Numbered from the stretch's first letter, positions 1 through 11,855 are shown. The stretch: DNA of 64,000 bases from Atherix ibis (GCA_958298945.1 OY282606.1:92945696-93009695); one strand, 5' to 3'. Translations and numbers: made by a program. The notes: a model not told the origin generated them from the letters alone.

Positions 1-1471
1 ATTTGTTTTTATTGCTGATTAGCTCGGCTATTTTTGTTGAAGATTTTTTTTCCGATAAGTTCAATAAAAAAAAGCTTATCGGAAAATATCTCGTAAAATG
101 CAAATTTACGGTTTAGTTTGACAGTCCAATAATCTTTACTGGTTTCAGTTGATAATAAAATGAACAGAAAATAAAATTATTAACTCTGAACTCGCTGACC
201 AGCAATACTGACCGATTGGCTGGCTTCTCACTATCATTAGTCAGTTCTGAGCTCAGTTAACGATGCCATTTTGCGAATTCATAATTCTGTAATTTGCATA
301 AGATTAAAAATTAAAAGATTTGGAAATAATTCAACTAAATCCACAATCAAAACGTCAACACCAAATTGTCCGTAGAACAAGGCTACCGACAGAAAATGTT
401 TCGCTGCCTGGAGTTTTCGGTTTTCGTCAACTGTGGCCGAACCGTACTCGTAATCCTTAATTATAATTGACACAAACGAGCACCAACAAAAAATTCCTTT
501 TGATTTTCAATAAGATAAGGAAGCAAAGTCGAGTAAAATAAAATTAAAATTGATAGAAAATAGTTGAAACTTTGTCAGTTAAAGCGAAGCTTCTGCGTTC
601 AAGCCCACCTTTGGGAGCGAAATAGCGCCAAATTGTTCGCATTTAAGTACGACAAACACCAGCGACACTACAAATGCCAAAGGAGATTAAACTTTTTTTT
701 GGGACTTCAAGGGTTTTCAGTTTCCTTATTTTTCATACCTAACACGGCTGTGGTCATTAATCCATCCGTGAAGACTGAACTGACCTCAATCAAACAGGAG
801 ATGCTGAGTCGTTGTTGGTTTTTTTCTGTTTCATTAACCGTTTTTCTCTGTCAAAATTGCATATTTTATTTTCGAAAGATCTTCTGGATTTCAATCTTTG
901 GTGGGTGACAGCAGCTCCGCTTCCAATAACTAGCAAAATCTTGACATCAAACTGACACTTTATGGGCCAAGCTTGACTGGATTCGCAAATGTTTCCTTTT
1001 TTGCATCACACTGGGCGGTTGGGATTAAATGTGATCTCGTTCGTGTCACTGAATCTTTAAATATTCCATTTTATTAATATTTTTTCTATTTAATCTCGTT
1101 ATTAAAAAATATTTTTAAAAAGTCTCCCAACGTCCTCCTCGGTCTTTGATTGGCAGCAAAATTCTGTGCTTCTCCTTTGATTCGAAGCCAATCGCTTTTA
1201 ATTATATTTATTCACAGAAGCTTATGTTATTCATCCTTGAAAGAAGATTGATACTAAATTTTCGTCGATTATGTTGTATGATTTCAGATGATTTTTTCCA
1301 TTTTTTTCCCGCTTGATTTTGTCCCTTTCGGTCTTTTAAGAAAAGATTCTGCTTCTAAACTCAAATAAATGTGCTTAAGCTTCGTGCCAAGGTCAGTAAT
1401 TATTAAATATTTAAGTAAACGTAACTAAATTTATGAAACTATTGATAACTTTTAAAAAAATTTAATAAAAT
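1..1471. other. No gene recognised; AT-rich flank
   Basis: This stretch holds no convincing gene. A 114-codon frame at 564-908 on the plus strand contains Cys and Phe runs but matches no family I know and has no clear start context or splice sites. Short purine and T tracts are present. The 15-bp repeat array begins immediately after it. Confidence 0.5.
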
Positions 1472-3122
1472 CTTTCCGTAAATATATTTTCTGTTAAAAA
1501 AAGTTTCAGCAAAAAAGAGTTCAAGCAAAAATATTTTCAGTAAAAATACTTTCAGAAAAAACATTTTCAGTAAAAATACTTTCAGTAAAAATATTTTCAG
1601 TAAAAATACTTTCAATAGAAATATTTTCAGTAAAAATATTTTCAGTAATAAAAAAGATTCAGTGAAAATATTTTCAGTAAAAATATTTATTTTCAGTAAA
1701 AATACTTTCAGTAAAAAAATTCTTAGTAAAAATACTTTCAGTAAAAATGTTTTCAGTAAAAATGTTTTCACTAAAAATATTTTCAGTAAAAATATTTTCA
1801 GTAAAAATACTTTCAGTAAAAATATTTATTTTCAGTAAAAACATATTCAGTAAAATTATTTGTAGTAAAAATACTTTCAGTAAAAATATTTTCAGTAAAA
1901 ATATTTTCAGTAAAAATATTTTCAGTAAAAGTACTTTCAGTAAAAATATTTTCAATAAAAATATTTTCAGTAAAAATATTTATTTTCAGTAAAAATGTTT
2001 TCAGTAAAAATATTTTCAGTAAAAATATTTTCAGTAAAAATATTTTCAGTAAAAATATTCTCAGTAAAAATACTTTCAGTAAAAATATTTTCAGTAAAAA
2101 TACTTTCAGTAAAAATATTTTCAGTAAAAATACTTTCAGTAAAAATATTTTCAGTAAAAATACTTTCAATAAAAATATTTTCAGTAAAAATACTTTCAAT
2201 AAAAATATTCTCAGTAAAAATACTTTCAGTAAAAATATTTTCAGTAAAAATAAATATTTTCAGTAAAAATATTTTCAGTAAAAATATTTTCAGTAAAAAT
2301 ACTTTCAGTGAAAATACTTTCAGTAAAAATATTTTCAGTAAAAATATTTTCAGTAAAAATATTTTCAGTAAAAATATTTTCAGTAAAAATATTTTCAGTA
2401 AAAATATTTTCAGTACAAATATTTTCAGTAAAAATATTTTCAGTAAAAATATTTTCAGTAAAAATATTTTCAGTACAAATATTTTCAGTAAAAATATTTT
2501 CAGTAAAAATATTTTCAGTACAAATATTTTCAGTAAAAATATTTTCAGTAAAAATATTTTCAGTACAAATATTTTCAGTACAAATATTTTCAGTAAAAAT
2601 ATTTTCAGTAAAAATATTTTCAGTAAAAATATTTTCAGTAAAAATATTTTCAGTAAAAATATTTTCAGTAAAAATATTTTCAGTAAAAATATTTTCAGTA
2701 AAAATATTTTCAGTAAAAATATTCTCAGTAAAAATACTTTCAGTAAAAATATTTTCAGTAAAAATATTTTCAGTAAAAATACTTTCAGTAAAAATACTTT
2801 CAGTGAAAATACTTTCAGTGAAAATACTTTCAGTAAAAATACTTTTAGTAAAAATATTTTCAGTAAAAATACTTCCAGTGAAAATACTTTCAGTAAAAAT
2901 AATTTCAGTAAAAATATTTACAGTAAAAATAATTTCAGTAAAAATATTTTCAGTAAAAATATTTATTTTCAGTAAAAATACTTTCAGTAAAAAAATTCTT
3001 AGTCAAAATACTTTCAGCAAAAATGTTTTCAGTAAAAATGTTTTCAGTAAAAATATTTTCAGTAAAAATACTTTTAGTAAAAATATTTTTAGTAAAAAAA
3101 ATTATCAGTAAAATAATTTTTA
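1472..3122 (+). repeat. 15-bp minisatellite array 1
   Basis: About 110 tandem copies of a 15-bp unit, ATTTTCAGTAAAAAT in this orientation, with common variants starting ACTTTCAG, ATTCTCAG or with CAGTACAAAT. The unit is nearly a dyad (ATTTT, CAGT, AAAAT). Because 15 is divisible by three, all reading frames are periodic and several stay open for hundreds of codons on both strands (repeated FSVKI, FSKNI or KIFLL peptides). I read these as artefacts. A longer variant block (AAATATTTATTTTCAG) recurs near 1681, 1821, 1973 and 2959, so there is higher-order structure. The left edge has a CTTTCCGTAAA motif at 1472-1482. Confidence 0.95.
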
Positions 3123-4638
3123 GATTTTGGTAAAAATATTCGGAAATAAATCTTGGAGGAGGTGTTTTCCAAAGCTGGATTTTAAGGCATTTATTATAAA
3201 AAAATACATCAGAAAATTAACTTCCAATTACTCTTATGGGAACCAATAAATAGAAAGCTTTGAAAAGCCATTAATACAAATTTTAACTTTTACAATTACG
3301 ATGACAATCTTTAAAAGGATTAAATCTAATAGAACAAAGTGATTAGATATCCTTTATGGCTACGAAAATTAAGTAATTTGGCTTAAGGCAAAATTTTTGA
3401 ATATCTTTCATTTTAGCTTAAATTTTTTCGTCATCAAATTTGGATAAAGCGGATAATGTCCCCAACACCCTTAACTCGATTTACCTGAGCTTGAATTAAA
3501 TTTGGAATATCGCTCCTTATAGGGTAATTATAGTTGATCGTCGAGAAGGATTTTTCCCATTAAGAAAGTCGATTATATCCTGGAACAGCCATTTTTCGAT
3601 GCAGAGTACTTAGGAGAAGTCGTGATATCAGCGAGAGAATAAAAACGATTCGTTGGGTTTGCAAGAAGACATTAAATGCGTGAGTTCCAACGCTCATAAT
3701 GGACTTTTAGATAAAATATCCGATATGCAAATAGGATTTAGTGATGCTTTGGTAATCATCAGCTCGCAGTAATGGGCCACAGATAACCAAATTATTTGGC
3801 CATTTGGGGAGAAGCTACCGTTCCAGTTCATGGGAAACTTGCAGGAACCAGTATCGAAATCGAAGTGCTCGTCCTTTAATATTTTCTTAAAAAAGTTGCA
3901 ATAATATTAAATAATCAAAGAACAAACTGCATTTTAATAAAACACACCAACAGCTTGTAGCGAAACAAGTTCAAATATGCGAGGTCTAAAGTGTAATTGA
4001 ATGGCGGCAAATCCAACGAAAATGAATTATTTATTCGGGATTCCGTGTTGACATGATGCCACGTCGAGTTGAATTATGAATTAGGACTAGAGCACCGCAT
4101 GTGCTGAGGTAAAGTTGGGCAGCGGGATTGGACGTGTGGAGCAGGGTGGGTGCAACTATAATTAATGTACTCAATCGATTGTGCAATTTCACGCACTGCT
4201 TCCACACACTCCACTCACGCGGTATCCGAGCAGTTCGTTAGTTGAGCGCTTTATTAGCACGCATCCATATTCATGTTCACGTTAGTTGACGCTGTTCGAT
4301 AGCACCTAAATTTATGCAAATGGCAACACTACCCACCCCAATAGCTTAGCTCTTGTGCTCCAGCTTGTCATGCTAACAAGCCCCAACAATAGACGGTGGT
4401 AAATGGCACATTTTACGTTTCAATTACTCCAGCGTTCCGCATTTACTCTCTTTTCCCTTGTAGGACTTGATCAACTCTTTCGATAAAATTTATTCGACAA
4501 GTGTCGGCTTAACTTAAAAAAATTGTTAGAATAAATTAATGCAAATAAGTTATTGATTAATGTTAACAGAAACAAATTTTGCATTCGCTTGAAAAAGTAT
4601 TTTTTTTAAACCGAAGAAATGGAAGTAAAAGTCAAACA
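3123..4638. other. Single-copy spacer between inverted 15-bp arrays
   Basis: About 1.5 kb of ordinary-complexity sequence, somewhat richer in GC around 4000-4450, lies between the two oppositely oriented arrays. No open frame longer than about 60 codons and no transposase motif is visible. It is either the spacer of a fold-back-like structure or simply host DNA between two insertions. Confidence 0.5.
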
Positions 4639-6912
4639 AAAATATTTTTCGATTGAAAATTTTTTACTCAAAGTATTTTTACTGAAAGTATTTTTACTGA
4701 AAGTATTTTCAGTGAAAGTATTTTTACTAAAACTATTTTTACTGAAAGAATTTTTACTGCAAATAATTTTACTGAATATGTTTTTAATGAAAATAAATAT
4801 TTTTACTGCAAATATTTTTACTGAAAGTATTTTTACTGAAAATATTTTTACTGAAAGTATTTTTACTGAAAATATTTTTACTGAAAATATTTTTACTGAA
4901 AATATTTTTACTGAAAATATTTTTACTGAAAATATTTTTACTGAAAATATTTTTACTGAAAGTATTTTTACTGAAAGTATTTTTACTGAAAGTATTTTTA
5001 CTGAAAGTATTTTTACTGAAAGTATTTTTACTGAAAATATTTTTACTGAAAGTATTTTTACTGAAAATATTTTTTTTTTTACTGAAAAAACAAAGTATTT
5101 TTACTGAAAATATTTTTACTGAATGTATTTTTACTTAAAATATTTTCACTGAAAGTATTTTTACTGAAAATATTTTTACTGAAAATATTTTTACTGAAAG
5201 TATTTTTACTGAAAGTATTTTTACTGAAAGTATTTTTACTGAAAGTATTTTTACTTAAAGTATTTTTACTGAAAATATTTTTACTAAAAATTTTTTTTCT
5301 GAAAATATTTTTACTGAAAATATTTTTACTGAAAGTATTTTTACTGAAAATATTTTCACTGAAAGTATTTTTACTGAAAATATTTTTACTGAAAGTATTT
5401 TTACTGCAAATAATTTTACTGAAAGTATTTTTACTGAAAATATTTTTACTGAAAGTATTTTTACTGCAAATATTTTTACTGAAAGTATTTTTACTGAAAA
5501 TATTTTTACTGAAAGTATTTTTACTGCAAATATTTTTACTGAAAGTATTTTTACTGAAAATATTTTTACTGAAAATATTTTTACTGAAAGTATTTTTACT
5601 GAAAATATTTTTACTGAAAATATTTTTAATGAAAATATTTTTACTGAAAGTATTTTTACTGAAAGTATTTTTACTGAAAATATTTTTTTTTTACTGAAAA
5701 AACTGAAAGTATTTTTACTGAAAATATTTTTACTGAATGTATTTTTACTGAAAATATTTTCACTGAAAGTATTTTTACTGAAAATATTTTTACTGAAAGT
5801 ATTTTTACTGAAAGTATTTTTTCTGAAAATATTTTTTTTTTTACTGAAAAAACTGAAAGTATTTTTACTGAAAATATTTTTACTGAATGTATTTTTACTG
5901 AAAATATTTTCACTGAAAGTATTTTTACTGAAAATATTTTTAATGAAAATATTTTTACTGAAAGTATTTTTACTGAAAGTATTTTTTCTGAAAATATTTT
6001 TTTTTTACTGAAAAAACAAAGTATTTTTACTGAAAATATTTTTACTGAATGTATTTTTACTGAAAATATTTTTTTACTGAAAGTATTTTTACTGAAAGTA
6101 TTTTTACTGAAAGTATTTTTACTGAAAATATTTTTACTGAAAGTATTTTTACTGAAAGTATTTTTACTGAAATTATTTTTACTGAAAATATTTTTACTGA
6201 AAGTATTTTTACTGCAAATAATTTGACTGAAAGTATTTTTACTAAAAATATTTTTTTACTGAAAGTATTTTTACTGAAAGTATTTTTACTGAAAATATTT
6301 TTACTGAAAGTATTTTTACTGAAAGTATTTTTACTGAAAGTATTTTTACTGAAATTATTTTTACTGAAAGTATTTTTACTGAAAATATTTTTACTGAAAA
6401 TATTTTTACTGAAAATATTTTTACTGAAAATATTTTTACTGAAAGTATTTTTACTGAAAATATTTTTACTGAAAATATTTTTACTGAAAATATTTTTACT
6501 GAAAATATTTTTACTGAAAGTATTTTTACTGAAAATATTTTTTCTGAAAATATTTTTTTTTTTACTGAAAAAACTGAAAGTATTTTTACTGAAAGTATTT
6601 TTACTGAAAGTATTTTTACTGAAATTATTTTTACTGAAAGTATTTTTACTGAAAATATTTTTACTGAAAATATTTTTACTGAAAATATTTTTACTGAAAA
6701 TATTTTTACTGAAAGTATTTTTACTGAAAATATTTTTACTGAAAATATTTTTACTGAAAATATTTTTACTGAAAATATTTTTACTGAAAGTATTTTTACT
6801 GAAAATATTTTTTCTGAAAATATTTTTTTTTTTACTGAAAAAACTGAAAATATTTTCAATGAAAGTATTTTTACTGAAAATATTTTTGCTGAAACTATTT
6901 TTACGGAAAGAT
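4639..6912 (-). repeat. 15-bp minisatellite array 2 (inverted relative to array 1)
   Basis: About 150 copies of the same 15-bp unit as array 1, but read here as ATTTTTACTGAAAAT, its reverse complement. A marker variant with a long T run followed by ACTGAAAAAAC recurs at about 5070, 5690, 5840, 6000, 6556 and 6827. The last two lie about 270 bp apart (18 units) with matching flanks, which indicates recent block duplication. A variant block at 4751-4803 is close to the reverse complement of array 1 at 1821-1873, so the two arrays share ancestry beyond the basic unit. The right edge has TTACGGAAAG at 6901-6910. The long frames on both strands are repeat artefacts. Confidence 0.95.
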
Positions 6913-6994
6913 AAAAAAACTGAAATTTTTTTTACTGAACATTTTTTTCTTAACACCTTTCTTATACGTCCATATTTTTTACTGAGCCCATCAG

Positions 6995-7063
6995 TATAAA
7001 ATGATACTGAAGCCAATATGGACATAGTCCGTATGTCCATATTGGCTTCAGTATCATTTTATA
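6995..7063. repeat. Perfect 32-bp hairpin, 5-base loop
   Basis: Positions 6995-7026 and 7032-7063 are perfect reverse complements separated by GTCCG. The arm contains GATACTGAAGCCAATATGGA. It sits about 80 bp outside the right edge of the second 15-bp array. It may be a fold-back scar, a MITE remnant or a hairpin RNA source. Confidence 0.9.
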
Positions 7064-8874
7064 TAACTAACAAATTTGATTCTTTATCTGAAAGTCCTCT
7101 TAGTCCAAGTAACCCTCTCAGGTCATTGTGACATAAAGCTTATTGGCGAAGGGTTAACGCATTTTCCCTAATTCATTAAAATTTTCGGAACCAGTATTGT
7201 AGGCCATCGATGTATTTTTGTACAATATTGGAAACCATATCGGGATTGTTGTGATGTGAAGAATAATAAGAAATTGTTTCATAATAAGTTGTTAAGAAAT
7301 TTTCCCGATAAATTTGCTCATAATTTTATACGTAAATAAACCAAAAAAACGGCTACAAAAATTGTCTTCCGCCTAGAATTGGTAAATTTTCATCTTGCAA
7401 ATACTTCAGAATTAAGTAATTTCCCAAAACAAGTGTAATGACTCAAATTTTACTAAAAATAACCGAAGAAAATTGCATAAAATTTTTATAAATATTTATT
7501 ATTAAAGTAAAAATAATTGCAAAAATATTTCAGCAACAAATGAAATAAAAAAAAACGAAAATAATTTGCATATCACAAAAGCTTATTTATAAAAGCTGAT
7601 TATCATTATTATTTCTGTATTTTTCAATAAACTTAATTTAATTTTTTATACAATTTTTTTTGTTGCATTTGAATGAGTTAAAAATAAATTTTCGCAGAAA
7701 TAAAAAGTGAATATTTTCTCAATAAAAGTTTGTTTTTAAATAAAAATATTTACAATTCTTTCCAAAGAAGCTTTTATTGAATATATTTGTAGATGTTGCG
7801 TTTTTGTTTAGTTTTATTTTTTCAACATTATTTCATTCATAAAAATGAGTTTTTTTTAATGGGTTTAAAAAATTAATGTGTTGAGAGATGCGATTTTTTG
7901 TCTCTTGTTGAGATGAATTTGTTATAAGAAAATTTACGGTGACAGTTATTGTTTTTAATTTTTAGTTAAAACAAAAACAAAAAATTTCGTAAAAGCTTCT
8001 ATTCTAAAATATTGAAAAGGTTTTTTTTCCAATGAAAAGCTTTTTTTTTTTGGTAAATTAAAGTTTATTCATTTTCGGTAAACAATAACCGAAGACAGAA
8101 ATAAAAATAGTTTTAAAATTGTTAAAATTTTATTTTATAAAATAGGTTTACAAACTTTAAAATTTTAAATTTTAAAGTTTTTAAACTTATTTCTATTCTA
8201 GATAAAGATTGACGATACTTCCACAAAAATGTATTAGCAATTTTACTACAGAAAGTTTGTAGGAATTATTTTTAAATATTTTTAATAAAAAAATGTGTAT
8301 GCTAATAAGACAATAAAATATTTTACTGTGCAATAAATATAAATTTATATGGAAATAAAATTACGTAACATTAAAAATTATCATTAAAAATGTGAAAAAT
8401 ATTAAATTCCAGATATTAACTGTCCTTAAAAGAAAAGTTTCGTTAGTGTTCAAATAAAGCGTTAGCGTTGCTAAAAGGGACCTTTTGCTAAGATCTTTTT
8501 TTAGTATTAAGACAATACTTTTGAACCAAATTTATAGAATAAGATTAGTATTTTTTTATTGAAGCTATTCAAATAAATTGCCTTAAAACTGATAAAATTT
8601 TATAATTAAAACTAAAATTATTTGATAGGAAAAATAGTTTTGCTAATATAGTTAAGTGGAGGATCTTTTAATCAAAAAGAAAAGTTATGAATTCATTTTA
8701 AAGTTTGGAAAGTATTACAATTTTATTTAAAATTTTTGATTTATATGTATTAGTTTTTATAAATTTTGTTTAGATATAAATTTGCCATTTATTAAATTAT
8801 AAACGTAAAAATTATAAAAAATTTTGCAATAGTAGCGAAGCTGTCGCAAACACATTTCGTGCACAAATTTTCTT
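7064..8874. other. AT-rich DNA, no gene seen
   Basis: Very AT-rich, with many A and T tracts and no open frame of note. I see no recognisable element apart from the transposase remnant that begins near 8875. Confidence 0.6.
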
Positions 8875-9105
8875 CACCGATGATGCCTATTTTTTTGGTC
8901 TGAAGGTGTCATTTTATTTGAAAATGAATAAGAACAGACCGTTAAGGTATGATAATCAAACTTTTTTTACCAAAACTTAAATCTTTTAACCCCGATTATA
9001 CTCGAATATTATTTTGATAAGATCATGGCAACTGGGCTTATTGCGCGAAAAGTTCCCAGGACATATTAGTTTCGAGATTTTGTGTCTTAAATAAATTAAA
9101 AGTCT
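8875..9105 (+). mobile_element. Fragment of dispersed mariner-type transposase family, left of array 3
   Basis: Two blocks match better copies elsewhere in the window. GAAAATGAATAAGAACAGAC near 8920 corresponds to the FENE..ET segment of the transposase at 18940 and 34514. GCGAAAAGTTCCCAGGA near 9046, followed by a TTTCGAGATTTTGTG block, corresponds to the segment that precedes PPRSCDL. The fragment is too decayed to translate continuously. Its end lies about 13 bp before the third 15-bp array. Confidence 0.6.
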
Positions 9106-9117
9106 TATATCAATAAA

Positions 9118-9857
9118 TTATTTTTTTACTGAACATACTTTTACTGAAAGTATTTTTACTGAAACCATTTTTACGGAAAGCATTTTTACTAAAAATATTT
9201 TTACTGAAAGTATTTTTACTGAACGTATTTTTACTGAAAGTAATTTTACTGAAAGTATTTTTACTGAAATTATTTTTACTGACAGTATTTTTACTGAAAA
9301 TATTTTTACCGAAAATATTTTTACTGTAAATGTTTTTACTGAAAATATTTTTACTGAAAGTATTTTTACTGAACGTATTTTTACTGAAAGTATTTTTACT
9401 GAACATACTTTTACTGAAAGTATTTTTACTGAAAGCCTTTTTACTGAACGTATTTTTACTGAAAGTATTTTTACGGAAAGCATTTTTACTGAACGTGTTT
9501 TTACTGAAATTATTTTTACTGGACATAATTTTACTGAAATGGTTTTTACTGAAAGTATTTTTACTGAAACTATTTTTATTATTTTCATTTTTACTGAAAG
9601 TATTTTTACTGAAGTTATTTTGACTGAAAATATATTTGCTTGAAGTATTTTTACTGAAAGTAATTTTACTGAAAGTAAGTATTTTTACTAACAGTATTTT
9701 TACTGAACGTATTTTTACTGAAAGTATTTTTACTGGACATAATTTTACTGAAAGTATTTTTAATGACAGTATTTTTACTGAAATGGTTTTTACTGAAACT
9801 ATTTTTATTATTTTCATTTTTATTGAAAGTATTTTTACTAAAAATATTTTTACGGAT
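9118..9857 (-). repeat. 15-bp minisatellite array 3
   Basis: About 48 more diverged copies of the unit, in the same orientation as array 2 (ATTTTTACTGAAAGT type). A marker (TTTTTATTATTTTCATTTTT) occurs near 9572 and again near 9801, about 230 bp apart, indicating internal block duplication. The right end carries TTTTACGGA at 9847-9855, the motif also seen at the outer edges of arrays 1 and 2. The array lies between two fragments of the same transposase-derived repeat. Confidence 0.93.
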
Positions 9858-9869
9858 TGCAGAATTGAA

Positions 9870-9965
9870 TTATAAGATCATACAACAAAGCATAGCAAAT
9901 GGGTTTATTGCGGGACAAGTTCCTAGAACCCGATAATTTCAAAATTTTATGATATCAATTAGCCA
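9870..9965 (+). mobile_element. Fragment of the transposase family, right of array 3
   Basis: AAGATCATACAAC at 9873, then GGGTTTATTGCGGGACAAGT and TTCAAAATTTTATGATATC, parallels the sequence at 9020-9090 on the other side of array 3 (AAGATCATGGCAAC, then GGGCTTATTGCGCGAAAAGT). The two are direct repeats of one fragment flanking the array. Confidence 0.6.
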
Positions 9966-11104
9966 CAAAGAATCTGTAAAAAGTTTTATATAAATTATTT
10001 AAAAAATATATTTAATACGTAATGGCAATATTAATGAAATATTTATAATTATTTTTTTTATTAAAATAAAATTTAAAAAGTATTTTATTTTACTTTACTT
10101 TCCGAACCGAAAAATAGATAAATCCTTAATTTGTTGAGATACTTTAATAATAATGCACCGAAAAAAATCGAAATTTCTACAAATTATAATAAAAATACAC
10201 GTAAAATAATAAAAAGGGCCTACTTAGATGAGATCATAAATGAAATAAAAATAAAATATTGTACATTTCTATTTTGTATAATTTAATCACTCAAAGGAAT
10301 TGTGATTATATGAATAAAAATTTACATAATAAAAAATTACTTTTTTGATGATTTTTTACAAGTTTTTATTATAAGTTGTCTTTACTCGTACAAGAATAAT
10401 CCCCAAAATCATAAGTTTACATAAAATCAAATCCAACCAAATGCAAGTTTAGACTGCACAAAAATAATATTAATAAAAAAAACTCGTAAATCAATAATAT
10501 CGAAATGGTCCAACTTCGATTTCAATACTGAAAATATTAAATTTTATTACTATTTTTCCCCATTTGCATATTTGGAATCGGATTTCGAGACATTTTACCT
10601 CCCTTAACTGGTTGCCATGAACTTTTTCAATATTTCTTTTCTCCAATGAAAATTTGTATGCAAGCTTATTTTATATTTTTCTGACTGTACACGAATGGTA
10701 TTTTATGAAGTGAATAATATTATAGGAAATATAAAATATTATTTCAAATTTGAACAGCTTGAATGAAACTTTTATGACTTTTTAATATGAACAATTTGAA
10801 TAAAGTTCGATTTGGAAATTTTCTCTATGAATATTCAAGTGGGAAAAATTAAATTTTTTTTTATATAAAATCGAAGGATATTTTTCATGAAAATAATATT
10901 TCGATTCGTTTTTAAATAAATAAAATATTTTTTTAACCACTTTGAAAAAATAACAAAAACGATGGTTTCTCATTTAAATATTCTTCGAACTTTGCCAAAT
11001 TTTAAAAATGCACTAAAATTACACATTGAATAATTCCATTTATCCGATATATGTTCGAAAAAAAATTTATTATTAAATTTTTACTATTAAATATCAAAAA
11101 GTCT
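9966..11104. other. AT-rich DNA, no gene seen
   Basis: AT-rich filler with no supported coding region. The 63-codon frame on the minus strand at 10782-10973 has no family resemblance and sits in low-complexity DNA. Confidence 0.6.
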
Positions 11105-11427
11105 CGAAATGTCGAAAGCACAAAAAATAATAGTTAAGCTGCGCTGTATTCTACTAGCTAGTGAAGCACATCGGACTTACCCAGTGGGCTCTACTCTTAT
11201 TGAAATTGGTCAACAATCTCTTATATATTACGTCTATAAGTCCCGTATAAACCTCATTTATAAGATCCTATGCTTCACAAATTATCCTCTCCATATTTTT
11301 TATAAACTAAATATACCCGCCACCTACTCAAAAAGAAATTCGTTCTGCCTTTCCTTAATGATCTCTGACTTGAAAAGAGATCCATCGACCCTTTTGCTAA
11401 TTTTCCTAACCTTTCTCCTACAATAAA

Positions 11428-11479
11428 ATTGGTGTTTGCCTTCATACGGATTAGAAACCGTATGAAGGCAAACACCAAT
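11428..11479. repeat. Perfect 22-bp hairpin inside the LINE remnant
   Basis: Positions 11428-11449 and 11458-11479 are exact reverse complements around the 8-base loop ATTAGAAA. The arm reads TTGGTGTTTGCCTTCATACG. It lies immediately before the RNase H segment and cannot belong to the original LINE reading frame on both sides, so one arm is a local inverted duplication. Confidence 0.92.
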
Positions 11480-11830
11480 GCATCCACATATAGGAAACTG
11501 TTCCTCGAATGGTGATCCCATACTTCTGTTCACAGACGCCGCCGCCGATGACCGCACAACATCCTATGCTGTCATGCAGCTTGTTAACGCTGATCATCAC
11601 GATATAAAGTCTAGAATGTTACCTAATAGAAGGTCCCCTTTCCATGGCAAACTGTGGGTAATTGAGACAGCAGTTGAGATTGCAATTAATCTCCTCAAAC
11701 ATCGCAACTTAAGTATTTTTGCCGACAGTGTCGCAGTCTTGGAGGCCATCAAATGATCCGATGCTTAATGAGATTCGTCGTAGTCTATTGAATAATAGAA
11801 GCGCCGAATTGCATTGGGTACCCGATCACG
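11478..11830 (+). pseudogene. LINE RNase H domain fragment
   Basis: The frame at 11478-11756 reads LLFTDAAADDRTTSYAV, then an E-A-V-E-I-A-I helix, then SIFADSVAVLEAIK. These correspond to the first Asp (FTDGS), the catalytic Glu helix and the second Asp (SDSxAAL) of retrotransposon RNase H. After a TGA at 11753-11755 and a frame change, LHWVPDHAGILENNRW follows near 11811-11858. It matches the last RNase H motif, WVPGHxGIxGNExAD, with Gly changed to Asp. In life the domain would remove RNA from the RNA-DNA hybrid during element replication. This copy is dead. Confidence 0.8.
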
Positions 11831-11855
11831 CTGGTATCCTCGAAAATAATCGGTG

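Noticed and set aside
1439..3111. Several long open frames (up to 326 codons) of FSVKI, FSKNI or KIFLL repeats
   Set aside because: They are read from a 15-bp tandem repeat whose length is a multiple of three, are open on both strands and have no non-repetitive domain or start context.
1472..3122. CRISPR-like array or regularly spaced repeats
   Set aside because: Units are directly adjacent with no unique spacers, and the genome context is clearly eukaryotic.
1472..3122. Array 1 as a run of splice-acceptor-like TTTTCAG motifs with a splicing role
   Set aside because: The motif follows simply from the repeat unit, and there is no nearby exon or conserved branch context to support a function.
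4619..7040. Open frames of 162-327 codons in array 2, including one that extends into unique sequence at 7040
   Set aside because: Same repeat artefact. The unique tail arises by chance read-through into the hairpin next to the array.
9110..9875. Open frames on both strands in array 3
   Set aside because: Periodic 15-bp repeat. The peptides differ only by repeat variants.
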